Source: Sipunculus nudus
Taxonomy: Eukaryota > Annelida > Sipuncula > Golfingiida > Sipunculidae
Assembly: GCA_026874595.1 (NCBI GenBank)
Contig: JAPPUL010000073.1
Span: 1,325,973 to 1,389,972, forward strand
Direction: 5' to 3'
DNA: 64,000 bases
Below are positions 27,604 through 37,231 of this stretch, one piece after another. A program made the translations under genes and the position numbers. The notes below the pieces were generated by a model. It saw only the letters and a list, made by a program, of their open reading frames with translations. It did not search any database and was not told the origin of the DNA. The first letter of the stretch is position 1. Every line of letters starts with the position of its first letter.

Positions 27604-28704
27604 TTGAGTGATGAAGGAATATTAAAAGGCCCAGATAATGAGGGGGAAGGAGGGGATGTTTTAAGAAAGAGAGAAGAAAGAAAGGGAGAAGAAAGAAAGG
27701 GAGAAGAAAGAAAGGGAGAAGAAAGAAAAGAAAACAAGGTATTAATAATAGCGGAGGCAGGTCTTAATCATAATGGGAAAGTAGATATAGGCTTAAAGCT
27801 AGTGGAGGAGGCAAAACGGGTAGGAGCAGATATAATAAAGTTCCAGTCCTATAAAGCGGAAGATTTGGTATCAAAGGGAGCAAAAGCCCAATATGAATTA
27901 TTGAAAAGGTATGAGCTTACGCATAAATCTCATGAGGTTTTACAAAGACATTGTAAAGAAGTGGGGATAGAATTCATGTCAAGCCCATTTGATAGATATC
28001 ATGTAGATATGCTAGAAGGCCTTGGTGTAAGTAGATATAAGGTAGCGTCAAGCGAGCTAACAAATCATCCATTATTAGAATACATATCAAAACAGGGGAA
28101 AGAAGTATTATTATCCACAGGGCTGGCAAGTATATATGAAATAGAAGAGGGGATATCCTGTTTGGAGAAGAATCTAAGAAGAGAGCAGATTGTATTACTA
28201 CACTGTGTATCACTTTATCCAACACCTTATAATCGTGTAAATCTAGAAGCGATACAAACTCTTAAGAGGGTATTTAAGTTAGGAGTTGGCTATTCAGATC
28301 ATAGTCAAGACATATGGATACCGATAGGCGCGATAGGATTTGGAGCAAGGTATATAGAAAAACATTTCACATTAGATAGAGGGATGGAGGGCCCAGATCA
28401 TAATCTATCACTAGATGTGAATGGATTTAAGCAGATGGTGGAAGGGATACGAGCAGTGGAGGCTGGGATAGGTGATGGGATAAAGCGTGCGATGAAAGAA
28501 GAGAAGAAGGTAAGACAAATGGCGCGCCGTAGTTTAACGAGCATAAAAAGGATAAAGCGAGGGAGCGTGGTATCAGATGAGATGTTATGCTTAAAGCGGC
28601 CTGGACACGGAATACCGTATAAGTTCAAAGATATAGTATTAGGTAAAAAAACCAAACGAGAGATAACAGAAGACACTCTCCTTTTATGGGAAGATTTTTT
28701 CTAG
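27604..28704 (+). CDS. neuB: NeuB-type N-acetylneuraminate/legionaminate/pseudaminate synthase
   Basis: Condenses a 2,4-diacetamido or N-acetyl hexose with phosphoenolpyruvate to make a nonulosonic acid for surface glycans or flagellin. Core motifs are IIAEAGLNHNG, VGADIIKFQSYKAEDL, FMSSPFD, KVASSELTNHPLL, LLSTGLAS, LLHCVSLYPTP, GYSDHSQ and EKHFTLDR. A C-terminal SAF domain follows (about residues 300-366, SLTSIKRIKRGSVV and KRPGHGI). The start is TTG. Residues 1-45 are a non-homologous charged extension made of 15-bp repeats. Which sugar is used cannot be told. Confidence 0.92.
   Translation: MSDEGILKGPDNEGEGGDVLRKREERKGEERKGEERKGEERKENKVLIIAEAGLNHNGKVDIGLKLVEEAKRVGADIIKFQSYKAEDLVSKGAKAQYELLKRYELTHKSHEVLQRHCKEVGIEFMSSPFDRYHVDMLEGLGVSRYKVASSELTNHPLLEYISKQGKEVLLSTGLASIYEIEEGISCLEKNLRREQIVLLHCVSLYPTPYNRVNLEAIQTLKRVFKLGVGYSDHSQDIWIPIGAIGFGARYIEKHFTLDRGMEGPDHNLSLDVNGFKQMVEGIRAVEAGIGDGIKRAMKEEKKVRQMARRSLTSIKRIKRGSVVSDEMLCLKRPGHGIPYKFKDIVLGKKTKREITEDTLLLWEDFF
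27673..27732. repeat. In-frame 15-bp repeat at the 5' end of neuB
   Basis: Four head-to-tail copies of gaagaaagaaaggga, the last degenerate, code for repeated EERKG units. Copy-number change would alter the length of the NeuB N-terminal tail but not its frame. Confidence 0.9.
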
Positions 28705-28744
28705 AAGATTTCTTTTAAAAGAGGAAAAAGATAAAGGCACAGTG

Positions 28745-29743
28745 TTAAAGCCATTTATTATCCTGGTACCAAGCTAACGTTTCTTTAAATCCTTGCTCAA
28801 TGGGGTATTTGGGTTTAAAGTTTAAGAAAGATGTAATTTTGTTATTAGAGCAAAGCCAAAAAGGAGCTAACATTTCTTGAATTTTTTTAGAATTAATTAA
28901 AAGGGGCTTAGGACTAAAGTCGCAAAAGTGGCCAACGAGTTTCAAAAGAGCAGAAGGGATATTAATAGATAAAGTTTTTCGTTTATAGAGCAAAGAAGCG
29001 GTGTAATAGATGTTCTTCCAAGAGTAGATATTGCCGTCGGTAACGAAGAAGAGTTCAAAATGCTTAATAGATTTAGGTATATAGTTTAAGGTAAGAATTA
29101 AAGCCTGAACAAAATCCTTAATATAGATAAGATTAAGAAGATTGTTGCCCTGAGCGATAAGTAGATTAATTTTGAACTTAGTGAGTTTAAAAACGGCATA
29201 AAACTGGGTATCAGCAGGTCCATATATAGAAGAAGGTCTTAGTATGGAGATAGGGAAGGAGTTTTTGTATTTAATACAAATGTCCTCGGCCTGTTTTTTA
29301 GACAAGCCATAATCTGAGATAGGGTTATTGTTGTGTGCTTCGGTGATAGGCTTTTGGGGAGAGGAGGCGGGACCGGCGGCGGCTTGACTTGAGATAAAGA
29401 TAAAGTGCTTGATGCGAGTATTATTGTGCTTAGCAAGTTCAAGCAAAGCTTTAGTAGTCAAGACATTGGCCTTATAGAATTCTTTATAAGAGTAAGCCCG
29501 AGTCAAGCCGGCACAATGAACGACAAAATCCGAGCGAGCAACGAGTTGAGCTATGGGGGCAGTATTTTCCCAATCAATAATAAAAGAACAGAAGTTGTTG
29601 TGGTTATGAAACTGTGAATCGAGATTAATCTTGGCGTTATAAGAGCGAGTAAGAGCAAAGACAAAGAAGTTATGCTTTAGCAAAGCGGGAATGATATTGT
29701 AACCGACAAAACTGGAGGCACCAGAAAGAAGAACAGACTGCAT
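28745..29743 (-). CDS. NAD-dependent epimerase/dehydratase (extended SDR)
   Basis: This 332-residue protein has the extended-SDR Rossmann motif GASSFVGYNI (GxxxxxG), VVHCAGL, FISSQAAAGP with the catalytic Ser region, and YGLSKKQAE carrying the YxxxK pair. ILRPSSIYGP and a substrate-binding C-terminal domain follow. Such enzymes modify nucleotide sugars or dihydroflavonol-like substrates. Next to neuB, a role in surface glycan synthesis is likely, but it is convergent with neuB and not in its operon. Confidence 0.9.
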   Translation of the reverse strand: MQSVLLSGASSFVGYNIIPALLKHNFFVFALTRSYNAKINLDSQFHNHNNFCSFIIDWENTAPIAQLVARSDFVVHCAGLTRAYSYKEFYKANVLTTKALLELAKHNNTRIKHFIFISSQAAAGPASSPQKPITEAHNNNPISDYGLSKKQAEDICIKYKNSFPISILRPSSIYGPADTQFYAVFKLTKFKINLLIAQGNNLLNLIYIKDFVQALILTLNYIPKSIKHFELFFVTDGNIYSWKNIYYTASLLYKRKTLSINIPSALLKLVGHFCDFSPKPLLINSKKIQEMLAPFWLCSNNKITSFLNFKPKYPIEQGFKETLAWYQDNKWL

Positions 29744-29875
29744 AAGAAAAAACCGAAAAATAGGGTTAAAAAATCGCTAAAAAGGTACTAGTATTAAATA
29801 CAAAGATAAGATATGAAAAATGACGAAAAAAAAGAATATAAGGTGAAAAAAAATAGGTAAGAGGAGCTAAAAAGA

Positions 29876-30928
29876 ATGTTGATATTGGGAATAGAGACAT
29901 CCTGCGATGAGACGGGTTGTGCTTTGGTGGCGGATGGAAAGGAAGTGCTATCGAATGTAGTATACAGTCAAATAAAAGATCATGCAAAATATGGTGGCGT
30001 AGTACCTGAGCTTGCGTCAAGAAAACATCTTGAGGTAATAAACATGGTAATAGAGAAGGCATTTATAGAAGGGGGTGTTAGTTATGATGCGATAGATGCA
30101 GTAGGGGTAGTAAACAAGCCAGGGTTAATAGGGTCATTATTGGTGGGAGTACAAACAGCGAAGGCAATAAGTTATGAACTAAGCTGTGCGTTGGTGGGAG
30201 TAAATCATTTAGAAGCGCACCTTTACGCACCACATTTAGAAAACGAGATAAGCTTTCCGAATCTAGGGGTGGTGATATCAGGGGGTCATACATTATTATA
30301 TTATTCAAAGTCCTACACGGAGCATGATTTATTAGGAAGTACGGTAGACGATGCGATAGGAGAAGTATTTGACAAGATAGCAAAACACTACGGACTTGGG
30401 TATCCTGGGGGACCTATAATAGATAAGCTGTCGAAGGAAGGTGATTCAAATTGTTATAAATTCCCAAAGCCGGTGTTCAAGGGTTCAGAGGATGGATATA
30501 AGCTAAGCTATAGTGGGTTAAAGAGTGCAGTAATACATCAAAGGGAGAAGTTTTTGAGAGGAGGCGGTGAGGGTGGAGGTGAGGGGAAAGAAGGTGAATC
30601 AGGGTACAAAGTAGAAGATGTGGTGTCTAGCTTTCAGAAGGTATCATTTGAGATATTGCTTGATGCAATAAGGAAGGCGCAAAGGGAACACAAATTGGAT
30701 GAGGTGGTAATAACGGGAGGGGTGGCAAGTAATAGTTACTTACGGGAGGTGGTAAAAGAAGAACTTAATGGTAGCCGCGTGCTATTTCCGAGTTTAAAGT
30801 ATTCAACAGATAACGCAGCGATGGTGGGTGGACTTGCATATCATATATATAATAGTGGCAGTTATGGGGATGTAGAAGTGGATGCGTTGCCGAAAGTTAT
30901 AGAACGCGGTGGAATGAAGGGCAGATGA
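29876..30928 (+). CDS. tsaD: tRNA N6-threonylcarbamoyladenosine synthase subunit
   Basis: Transfers the threonylcarbamoyl group to A37 of ANN-decoding tRNAs. Motifs are GIETSCDETG, PELASRKH, NHLEAHLYAP with the two metal-binding histidines, VVISGGHT, DDAIGEVFDK, GYPGGP, and ITGGVASNSYLR with STDNAAMVG. The length (350) is normal. A Gly/Glu-rich insertion near residues 222-245 replaces an ordinary loop and has short repeats in DNA. rnfC follows 99 bp later. Confidence 0.96.
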   Translation: MLILGIETSCDETGCALVADGKEVLSNVVYSQIKDHAKYGGVVPELASRKHLEVINMVIEKAFIEGGVSYDAIDAVGVVNKPGLIGSLLVGVQTAKAISYELSCALVGVNHLEAHLYAPHLENEISFPNLGVVISGGHTLLYYSKSYTEHDLLGSTVDDAIGEVFDKIAKHYGLGYPGGPIIDKLSKEGDSNCYKFPKPVFKGSEDGYKLSYSGLKSAVIHQREKFLRGGGEGGGEGKEGESGYKVEDVVSSFQKVSFEILLDAIRKAQREHKLDEVVITGGVASNSYLREVVKEELNGSRVLFPSLKYSTDNAAMVGGLAYHIYNSGSYGDVEVDALPKVIERGGMKGR

Positions 30929-31027
30929 TGCGGGTGGTTTTAAAAAAAAGGTAAAAAGATAAATAGACAATACATAAATTTATTATGATTAAGCTTTAAA
31001 AAAATCCAGATGCTAAGGAAATAGAAT

Positions 31028-32374
31028 ATGTTAAAGTTGAGCAGGTTTAAAAGAGGAGGAGTACATCCTCCGGAGAATAAACATTACACAAACAAATTAA
31101 AGATAGTAAATGCAGACTTGCCCCGAGAGGTAAGAATACCCTTAAGACAACATGTAGGGGCATCAGCGAGGGCAAACGTTGCAGTTGGAGATAAAGTAAA
31201 GGAAGGAGATTTAATAGGGGAGTCGGTAGGTACATTTTCAGCAAAAGTCCATGCTTCAATAGAAGGGGAAGTAGTTTCTTTAGAACAAGGGCTTGTAGAG
31301 GGTGGTTTTTATTCGGAGATGGTAAAAATAGTTTTTGGAGGGGGTGTTGGGAAGATAGGAAGCACATGCAATTGGAATTTGCTAACGCGAGAAGAGCTAT
31401 TACAGAAGATAATAAATGCAGGGATAGTGGGTCTTGGAGGAGGAGTATTCCCGACTCATATTAAAGTGGATCCGCCAAAGGAGAAGAATATAAGATTGTT
31501 GTTGGCAAATGGAGTAGAATGTGAACCTTATTTAACATGCGATCATGCTTTAATGCTTGAGAAGGGAAAGGAGGTGGTGGAGGGGATAAAGATATTGTTG
31601 AAATTGATACGAATAGATAAAGCGATAATAGGGATAGAAAATAATAAAAGGGATGCAATAGAGGGGTTGGATAAGATTTGTCGTGATGAACCTAATATAG
31701 AAGTGTTACCACTTAAGGTAAGCTATCCTCAAGGGGGAGAGAAACAGTTAGTGCAAGCAGCAACAGGTAAGGAGGTACCAAGTGGGGGATTACCCTTTGA
31801 TATAGGGTGCGTGGTCTCGAATGTGGGGACAATATATTCAGTATACGAAGCGGTAGCATATGACAAGCCGTTAATAGATAGGATAGTGACGGTTACAGGA
31901 AAAATAGTAAAGCGCCCGGGTAATTATAAGACACGGATAGGGACATCGATAAAGGATTTATTGGAAGAGTGTGAACTTATGGAAGAACCAAAGAAAGTGA
32001 TAGTAGGCGGTCCTATGATGGGGAATGCACAAGAGGATTTAGAAATACCTATAGTTAAGGGGAGTGCGGGGATAGTGGTGTTATCAGAGGAGGAGGCTTT
32101 AGTAGGAGAAGAGGGTCCTTGTATACGTTGTGGAGAATGTATAAGGGTTTGTCCAGTATATCTTATGCCTTGTACGATGAAGGAATTTTGTCATGCTAAT
32201 TTATTTGATAATGCAAAGAAGGTGGGTTTGTTGGATTGTATTGAGTGTGGGGCTTGTAGTTATGTGTGTCCTTCAAAGATACCGTTGGTGCAGTATTTCC
32301 GTATGGGTAAGATAATGTTAAAAAGCGAATCTCAATATATAGCATATAAAGCACCTTTAATACCGTTTGGCTAG
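31028..32374 (+). CDS. rnfC: Rnf complex subunit C
   Basis: Peripheral NADH- and Fe-S-binding subunit of the sodium- or proton-pumping ferredoxin:NAD oxidoreductase. N-terminal VHPPENK, then GLGGGVFPTHIK, LLANGVECEPYL with CDHALM, and QGGEKQLV are classic. Two [4Fe-4S] motifs lie near the C-terminus (CIRCGECIRVCP, then CIECGACSYVCPSKIPL). The length (448) is normal. The rnfDGEAB genes do not follow; a small ferredoxin does, which could be a substrate of the complex. Confidence 0.95.
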   Translation: MLKLSRFKRGGVHPPENKHYTNKLKIVNADLPREVRIPLRQHVGASARANVAVGDKVKEGDLIGESVGTFSAKVHASIEGEVVSLEQGLVEGGFYSEMVKIVFGGGVGKIGSTCNWNLLTREELLQKIINAGIVGLGGGVFPTHIKVDPPKEKNIRLLLANGVECEPYLTCDHALMLEKGKEVVEGIKILLKLIRIDKAIIGIENNKRDAIEGLDKICRDEPNIEVLPLKVSYPQGGEKQLVQAATGKEVPSGGLPFDIGCVVSNVGTIYSVYEAVAYDKPLIDRIVTVTGKIVKRPGNYKTRIGTSIKDLLEECELMEEPKKVIVGGPMMGNAQEDLEIPIVKGSAGIVVLSEEEALVGEEGPCIRCGECIRVCPVYLMPCTMKEFCHANLFDNAKKVGLLDCIECGACSYVCPSKIPLVQYFRMGKIMLKSESQYIAYKAPLIPFG

Positions 32375-32415
32375 ATTATGATTAGGAATATCTTAGAATT
32401 AAAGTAGAGAAAATA

Positions 32416-32444
32416 TTGACTTTTTTAAAAGTAATTAGAATTAT
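32416..32444 (+). promoter_or_regulatory. Possible promoter for the small ferredoxin gene
   Basis: TTGACT at 32416-32421 lies 17 bp from AATTAT at 32439-32444, a four-of-six match to the -10 consensus. The ferredoxin ATG is about 65 bp downstream. Confidence 0.35.
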
Positions 32445-32507
32445 TAAGAATAATATTTAAAAATGAGAAAAAGAAAGTACCAAAAAAAAGTGCTTAGGAG
32501 AATATAA

Positions 32508-32699
32508 ATGGGAAAAGAAGTTTACGTAGATCAAGATGAGTGTACAAGTTGCTGTCAATGCGCAGATAATCTTCCGGAAGTATTTAAAATGGATGATGAT
32601 GAGCTTGCTTATGTAGTGGATTCAAATGGAGCAAGTGAGGAGGCGATACAGGAAGAAATAGATGAGTGTCCGGGTGAATGTATACATTGGAAAGAATAG
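32508..32699 (+). CDS. Small [4Fe-4S] ferredoxin
   Basis: A 63-residue acidic protein with CTSCCQC in the first 20 residues and ECPGECI at the C-terminus, the CxxCxxC ... C pattern of single-cluster ferredoxins. It is very acidic as expected for an electron carrier. An AGGAG ribosome binding site precedes the ATG. Its place after rnfC suggests it may exchange electrons with the Rnf complex. Confidence 0.92.
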   Translation: MGKEVYVDQDECTSCCQCADNLPEVFKMDDDELAYVVDSNGASEEAIQEEIDECPGECIHWKE

Positions 32700-32801
32700 A
32701 TTCCCAGGACTTGAGAAATTAAAGATAGACTAAGTATAAAACATTGTAATAGGGCTGTTCTATTAATAGCTGTACAATAAGCATTTACAAAGAGTATAGG
32801 T

Positions 32802-33131
32802 TTATTGTTTTAGCTTTTTATTAAGCTTTTGTTCAACAGACTTTATTTTAGAAGTGAGTCTGTTAGAAGTGTTTTTTCTGTAGTCTATCTTCACAGAACA
32901 AGTTATTCTATTGCAAGATTCTTTCATTTTGTTATAACAGTCAGTAAGAACTTCAATACATTCTTCCCATGAACCTTCAATTACTGTGCCCATAGGATTT
33001 ATTTTGTAATCAAGACCGCTTTTGTCTATAACATCAAGAGAGCCGCAAACATAAAAACTAACACTTTCTCCCTTATCCAAAGGAGTCATGCTAAATTCAA
33101 ATAAACAGTTTTTATCATCCATAATACCCAT
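32802..33131 (-). CDS. MTH1187/DUF77-family thiamine-binding-type protein
   Basis: This 109-residue protein shows the family's order: FEFSMTPLDKGESVSFYV, then SGLDYKINPMGTVIEGSWEE, then VKIDYR and a C-terminal helix (IKSVEQKL). Related ferredoxin-like proteins bind thiamine or its pyrimidine. Whether this one does is inferred only from the family. Four cysteines are scattered without metal-binding spacing. Start is the Met at 1 or 4. Confidence 0.82.
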   Translation of the reverse strand: MGIMDDKNCLFEFSMTPLDKGESVSFYVCGSLDVIDKSGLDYKINPMGTVIEGSWEECIEVLTDCYNKMKESCNRITCSVKIDYRKNTSNRLTSKIKSVEQKLNKKLKQ

Positions 33132-33246
33132 ATCCTCAAAGCTAAAAAGTAATATAAAAAATAGTCATATTTTATCTAGGGATAAAAGACTTTTAATTAT
33201 AAAAAAAACTTATATATTTGTTCATCTAAAATGATGTATCTTAGAA

Positions 33247-34380
33247 TTAGCTTTGTAGGAGTAGTTCTTTGTATATTTCAATTAGTTTTGAGTTTATAGT
33301 TTCCCAAGACCTTTTTTGTGCATAGACTTTTGTATTTTCTTTAAGCTTCGTTTTTAATTCCTTGTCAAGTAAAAGTGTTTTAATTTTAGCGGCAAAGTCT
33401 TTAGGGTTATTGGGCAATGCCAGAATGCCATTAACACCCTCTTCAATTAGATCAAGTGATCCACCTGCCAAAACCCCTATAGTAGGAATGCCTGATGCTG
33501 ATGCTTCTTGTATTACATTTCCAAAAGTATCTGTTGTTGAGGGGAATAATAGCATATCAGATGATGCGTAAATACAAGATAAATCTTTCTTCTCTTTATA
33601 CCCAAAAAATAATGCATCAGGCAAACGTTTTTGAAGTTCCTTGCGATAAGTACCATCCCCAACAAATAATATCTTATATGATAGTTTTTCGGCCTTTAGG
33701 TAGACATCTGCTTTTACAATGTCTAGTAAATCCTTTTCTTTTTCTAATCTACCAACGTATAATAAAAGCCAATCTTTTTGAATGTTATACGTACTTTTGA
33801 AATTGCTATCTTTGAATTTGAGATTAAAGAGTTTGCTATCAACGCCACGAGTCCAGAGCCTAACATGTTTAATATTTTTTTGTTTTAAAAGGTTAATGGT
33901 ACTTGAAGAGGGGGCAAGGATTAAGTCAAAACGTTTATAGACATATGAAATATATTTCCAAGCGAGTTTCTCAAGAGCTTTTATTTTATAATATTTGAAG
34001 TATGAAACAAAGTCTGTATGAAATGAGGTTACAGTTTTAATATTTTTATCTTTTGCATATGAAAGAGCAAGTACAGCTAAATAGCTTGGACTGCTACAAT
34101 GTATTATATCAGGTTTGAAGTCATCTAGGATATTATATAACTTACGTTTTTTAATAATACCGAGTCTATAAGACTTAGGTAAGGGTATCCATGAAACGGA
34201 TATAACGTGATGTGCCCACATATGGTCTTTTGCAGAAGGGCTAAAGGGAGATATATAGATGAAGTTAAAATCATTTTTATCTTGTGTAAGTTTTATTAGA
34301 GTATTAGCAAGATGAGTATATGTTCTACTAACGCCGTCTATTTGTGGAGGTAAACTTTCTATACAAAATGCTACTTTCAT
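33247..34380 (-). CDS. Glycosyltransferase family 4
   Basis: A 377-residue GT-B fold enzyme. The N-terminal domain begins with a donor loop (PPQIDGVSRTYTHLAN) and contains a HCSSPSYLA segment. The C-terminal domain has YVGRLEKEKDLLD and the donor-binding DTFGNVIQEASASGIP with the EX7E glutamates. It resembles GDP-mannose-dependent alpha-mannosyltransferases (MgtA-like), so a role in glycolipid or surface polysaccharide assembly is likely. It is monocistronic or co-transcribed with the downstream small gene. Confidence 0.92.
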   Translation of the reverse strand: MKVAFCIESLPPQIDGVSRTYTHLANTLIKLTQDKNDFNFIYISPFSPSAKDHMWAHHVISVSWIPLPKSYRLGIIKKRKLYNILDDFKPDIIHCSSPSYLAVLALSYAKDKNIKTVTSFHTDFVSYFKYYKIKALEKLAWKYISYVYKRFDLILAPSSSTINLLKQKNIKHVRLWTRGVDSKLFNLKFKDSNFKSTYNIQKDWLLLYVGRLEKEKDLLDIVKADVYLKAEKLSYKILFVGDGTYRKELQKRLPDALFFGYKEKKDLSCIYASSDMLLFPSTTDTFGNVIQEASASGIPTIGVLAGGSLDLIEEGVNGILALPNNPKDFAAKIKTLLLDKELKTKLKENTKVYAQKRSWETINSKLIEIYKELLLQS

Positions 34381-34519
34381 TATGCTACTTTGGCCTGTTT
34401 TACAATACTTGTATTTAAAATAAAATACTTGTAGGAGTAAAGATTTATTTTGCGTATTAAAGCTTCTCTTAAAGTATCTTGCACCAAAAGATTATTTAGT
34501 TAATATCAGAGTAGAAAGG

Positions 34520-34819
34520 CTAAAATAGGGGATCTTGTTTTTCAACAGAGTCGTCCATGTTGGCAAGCTCCTCATTATTTGTATTGGCACTACCCTTATT
34601 TGTATCGGCAATACCCTTTTGCTCAGGCTCAGTACTGCCCGACAATACATGAGAAATAGCATATATAGCAGGTTTGCCAATATTTTCAAGTATAGGAGAG
34701 CCTTCTATATCGTCATTTAAACCATTTATTATCTGCATAGCTTCTTGAGCAATCTTATATCTTCCTTCTTCAATATCTAATATCTTTGAAAGGAAGTGTT
34801 TATCTTTTTGGTTGTTCAT
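34520..34819 (-). CDS. Small acidic hypothetical protein (99 residues)
   Basis: A TTGGAG ribosome binding site lies seven bases before the ATG at 34819. The first 60 residues look like a natural helical domain (EEGRYKIAQEAMQIINGL). The tail is Asn/Thr/Glu-rich and internally repetitive (ADTNKG, ANTNNEE). A shorter overlapping frame exists but lacks such a signal. I do not recognise a family. Confidence 0.55.
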   Translation of the reverse strand: MNNQKDKHFLSKILDIEEGRYKIAQEAMQIINGLNDDIEGSPILENIGKPAIYAISHVLSGSTEPEQKGIADTNKGSANTNNEELANMDDSVEKQDPLF

Positions 34820-34965
34820 ATAAAATCTCCAATCAGTATTAACATACTTTGTTAATAAAAATATATTGTTATGGCAATATTTTTTTTTTTAAATACTCGC
34901 CTACATACTCCTAGCAATTCTAAGCAACTTTGTTAGTATAACTTTTATCTAAATCTTAAGGATTT

Positions 34966-37203
34966 TCATAACTTAATTTGCTTATATAATGCTGTGTATT
35001 TTAAGAGTAAAAGCCTTTCCTTTCCATTGAAGCTTAGTGCTACTGTAGATAATTCACCAGATGCATTTATCTTTACGACCTTACCCTCTCCAAAATTTTT
35101 ATGAACTAGAGTATCTCCTAAACTTATTTCTTGTACGTCTTTTATCTTTGTTCCCTTTTGTTCATCTACTACACGCTCTTCAACAGATTCTAAACTAGAT
35201 TTAAATCTCTTCCTATTATCTAAATTATCTAAATGCGGTTTAAACTTAACGCCATTTGAGAATTGACTTTGTTTAGTATAATATCGATTTAAACTTGCAT
35301 CTTCCAAATCATATTCTTCAAGATAGTCCCTAGGTATCTCATCTAGAAATTGTGATGGATAATAATTACAAGCATATAAATAACAGTTTTCTTTTGCACG
35401 AGTAAGTCCTACATAAAAAAGCCGCCGTTCCTCTTCAAGCTTCGCACTATTATCATTCTTCATATAAGGGAATAAATCCTCGCATAAGCCAACTATCATT
35501 ACATTGTCAAATTCAAGTCCCTTAGACGCATGCAAGGTCATTAAATTTACATTAAAAGTCTTTCCATCTTCGTTTAAGTCTACGTCTGTCCTTAATGACA
35601 ATTCGCTTATATAATGTTCTAAAGTTGGATTTACCTCAGATTCTTCATATTCTATTATAGATTGCTTAAATTCTCTTATGTTTAAAAGGCGGTCCTCATA
35701 GTTCTCATAATCTGACTTAAGATAGCTAAGGTAATTTATTTCATCGATTATATCTTCAAGGAGCTTTACAATACTTTGTTTTTCGATTGATTTGCGTTTT
35801 TCATTAATCCAATTAACAAAATTATCTATCTTAATTTTTGCACCCTTAGCTATTATACCGTTCTCAGCGCAGTAAGTATATGCATTGTAGAAGGTTAAAT
35901 CTTCACTTTCTTCTATCTGTCCTATACGATCTAATGTTGTTTTGCCTATCCCACGTTTTGGGACATTTATTATACGCCTTAAGGAATAACTGTCTTCTGG
36001 ATTAATAAGTGCAATAAGGTAGCTTGAAAGATCTTTTATTTCCATTAGGGCGTAAAACTTTAAAGCCCCATATACCTTATATGGTATTCTATGTCTATTA
36101 AGCTCATCTTCAAACTTGCGAGCTTGAAAGTTGGTTCTATAAAGTATTGCTGTTTTAATGTTTTGGTTTTGGTTATGATTTTCTTTTATTTTATTTACAA
36201 CAGCCCGAGCCTCATCAAGATTAGTCTCAAAGCTAAATAATTGTAACTTAAGTCCTTCTCCCTTATCCGACCATAAGTTTTTTGTAAAGCGGTTTTCATT
36301 ATGCTTTATAAGGGAGTTTGCGCTATTTAATATCATATTTGTCGATCTATAATTTTGTTCTAATTTAATTACTTTTGCGTTGAAATCGCGTTCAAAATTG
36401 CGCATATTCTCCGGGTCAGCGCCACGCCATGAGTATATAGATTGGTCATCATCCCCGACTATTGAAATATTTGTTTTGCCACTAAGCATTTTCACTAATT
36501 TATATTGTATTTTGTTTGTATCTTGAAACTCATCAACTAATATATATTTAAAAAAGTCTTTATAAGTTTCAAGGACTTTAGGAAAGGCCTCAAAAAGGTT
36601 AATTGTCTTAACTATAAGATCATCAAAGTCAAGTGCGTTGTTTTTTGTAAGCTCAGTTTCATAAGATTCATATACTTGTGCAGCCTCTTGTATGTAAGGA
36701 TTATCTTCATCAAGGCCAATGTCCTTAGCCTCTTTTGGAGTTATTAATGCATTTTTCCAGTTTGAAATAGTGCTTATTATGTTTTTGTCCATACCTATTT
36801 TTAAAGTATTTAGTTTACTTACTATTTCTCTAATAAGCTTTTTTGAGTCATTAGCATCGTATATGGTAAATTTTTTGGAATTGCCAAGCATATGGATATC
36901 TTTTCTTAAAATCCGAGCACAAGCTGAATGAAAAGTTGTTATCCATAAGGATTTGAATCTAGGGTCATCTGGGTCTGTGTCAAGTATTTCATAAAGGCGA
37001 GTACGCATCTGTTGAGCGGCCTTATTTGTAAATGTAACTGCAAGTATATTATAAGGTCTTATGTTAAATTCTTTCACAAGGTATGCGATTTTGTAGGTTA
37101 TAACGCGAGTTTTCCCACTACCCGCACCCGCAAGGATTAATATAGGATTATCAACATCTTTTAAAGCCTCATACTGCTTTTCATTTAGAAGGTCTTTGAA
37201 CAT
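34966..37203 (-). CDS. pcrA: UvrD/PcrA-type superfamily 1 DNA helicase
   Basis: A 745-residue 3'-5' helicase for excision repair and replication. Walker A is GAGSGKT at residues 26-32. It continues with AVTFTNKAAQQM (motif Ia), ILVDEFQDTN (Walker B, motif II), IVGDDDQSIYSWRGAD (motif III), LEQNYRS (IV), LMTLHASKGLEFD (V) and RRLFYVGLTRAKE (VI). The C-terminus has the PcrA-type RNA polymerase-contact/Tudor-like end (VHKNFGEGKVVKI). The length is normal. Confidence 0.95.
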   Translation of the reverse strand: MFKDLLNEKQYEALKDVDNPILILAGAGSGKTRVITYKIAYLVKEFNIRPYNILAVTFTNKAAQQMRTRLYEILDTDPDDPRFKSLWITTFHSACARILRKDIHMLGNSKKFTIYDANDSKKLIREIVSKLNTLKIGMDKNIISTISNWKNALITPKEAKDIGLDEDNPYIQEAAQVYESYETELTKNNALDFDDLIVKTINLFEAFPKVLETYKDFFKYILVDEFQDTNKIQYKLVKMLSGKTNISIVGDDDQSIYSWRGADPENMRNFERDFNAKVIKLEQNYRSTNMILNSANSLIKHNENRFTKNLWSDKGEGLKLQLFSFETNLDEARAVVNKIKENHNQNQNIKTAILYRTNFQARKFEDELNRHRIPYKVYGALKFYALMEIKDLSSYLIALINPEDSYSLRRIINVPKRGIGKTTLDRIGQIEESEDLTFYNAYTYCAENGIIAKGAKIKIDNFVNWINEKRKSIEKQSIVKLLEDIIDEINYLSYLKSDYENYEDRLLNIREFKQSIIEYEESEVNPTLEHYISELSLRTDVDLNEDGKTFNVNLMTLHASKGLEFDNVMIVGLCEDLFPYMKNDNSAKLEEERRLFYVGLTRAKENCYLYACNYYPSQFLDEIPRDYLEEYDLEDASLNRYYTKQSQFSNGVKFKPHLDNLDNRKRFKSSLESVEERVVDEQKGTKIKDVQEISLGDTLVHKNFGEGKVVKINASGELSTVALSFNGKERLLLLKYTALYKQIKL

Positions 37204-37231
37204 ATATTCCTAGTGGTTAAATAACAATTAT

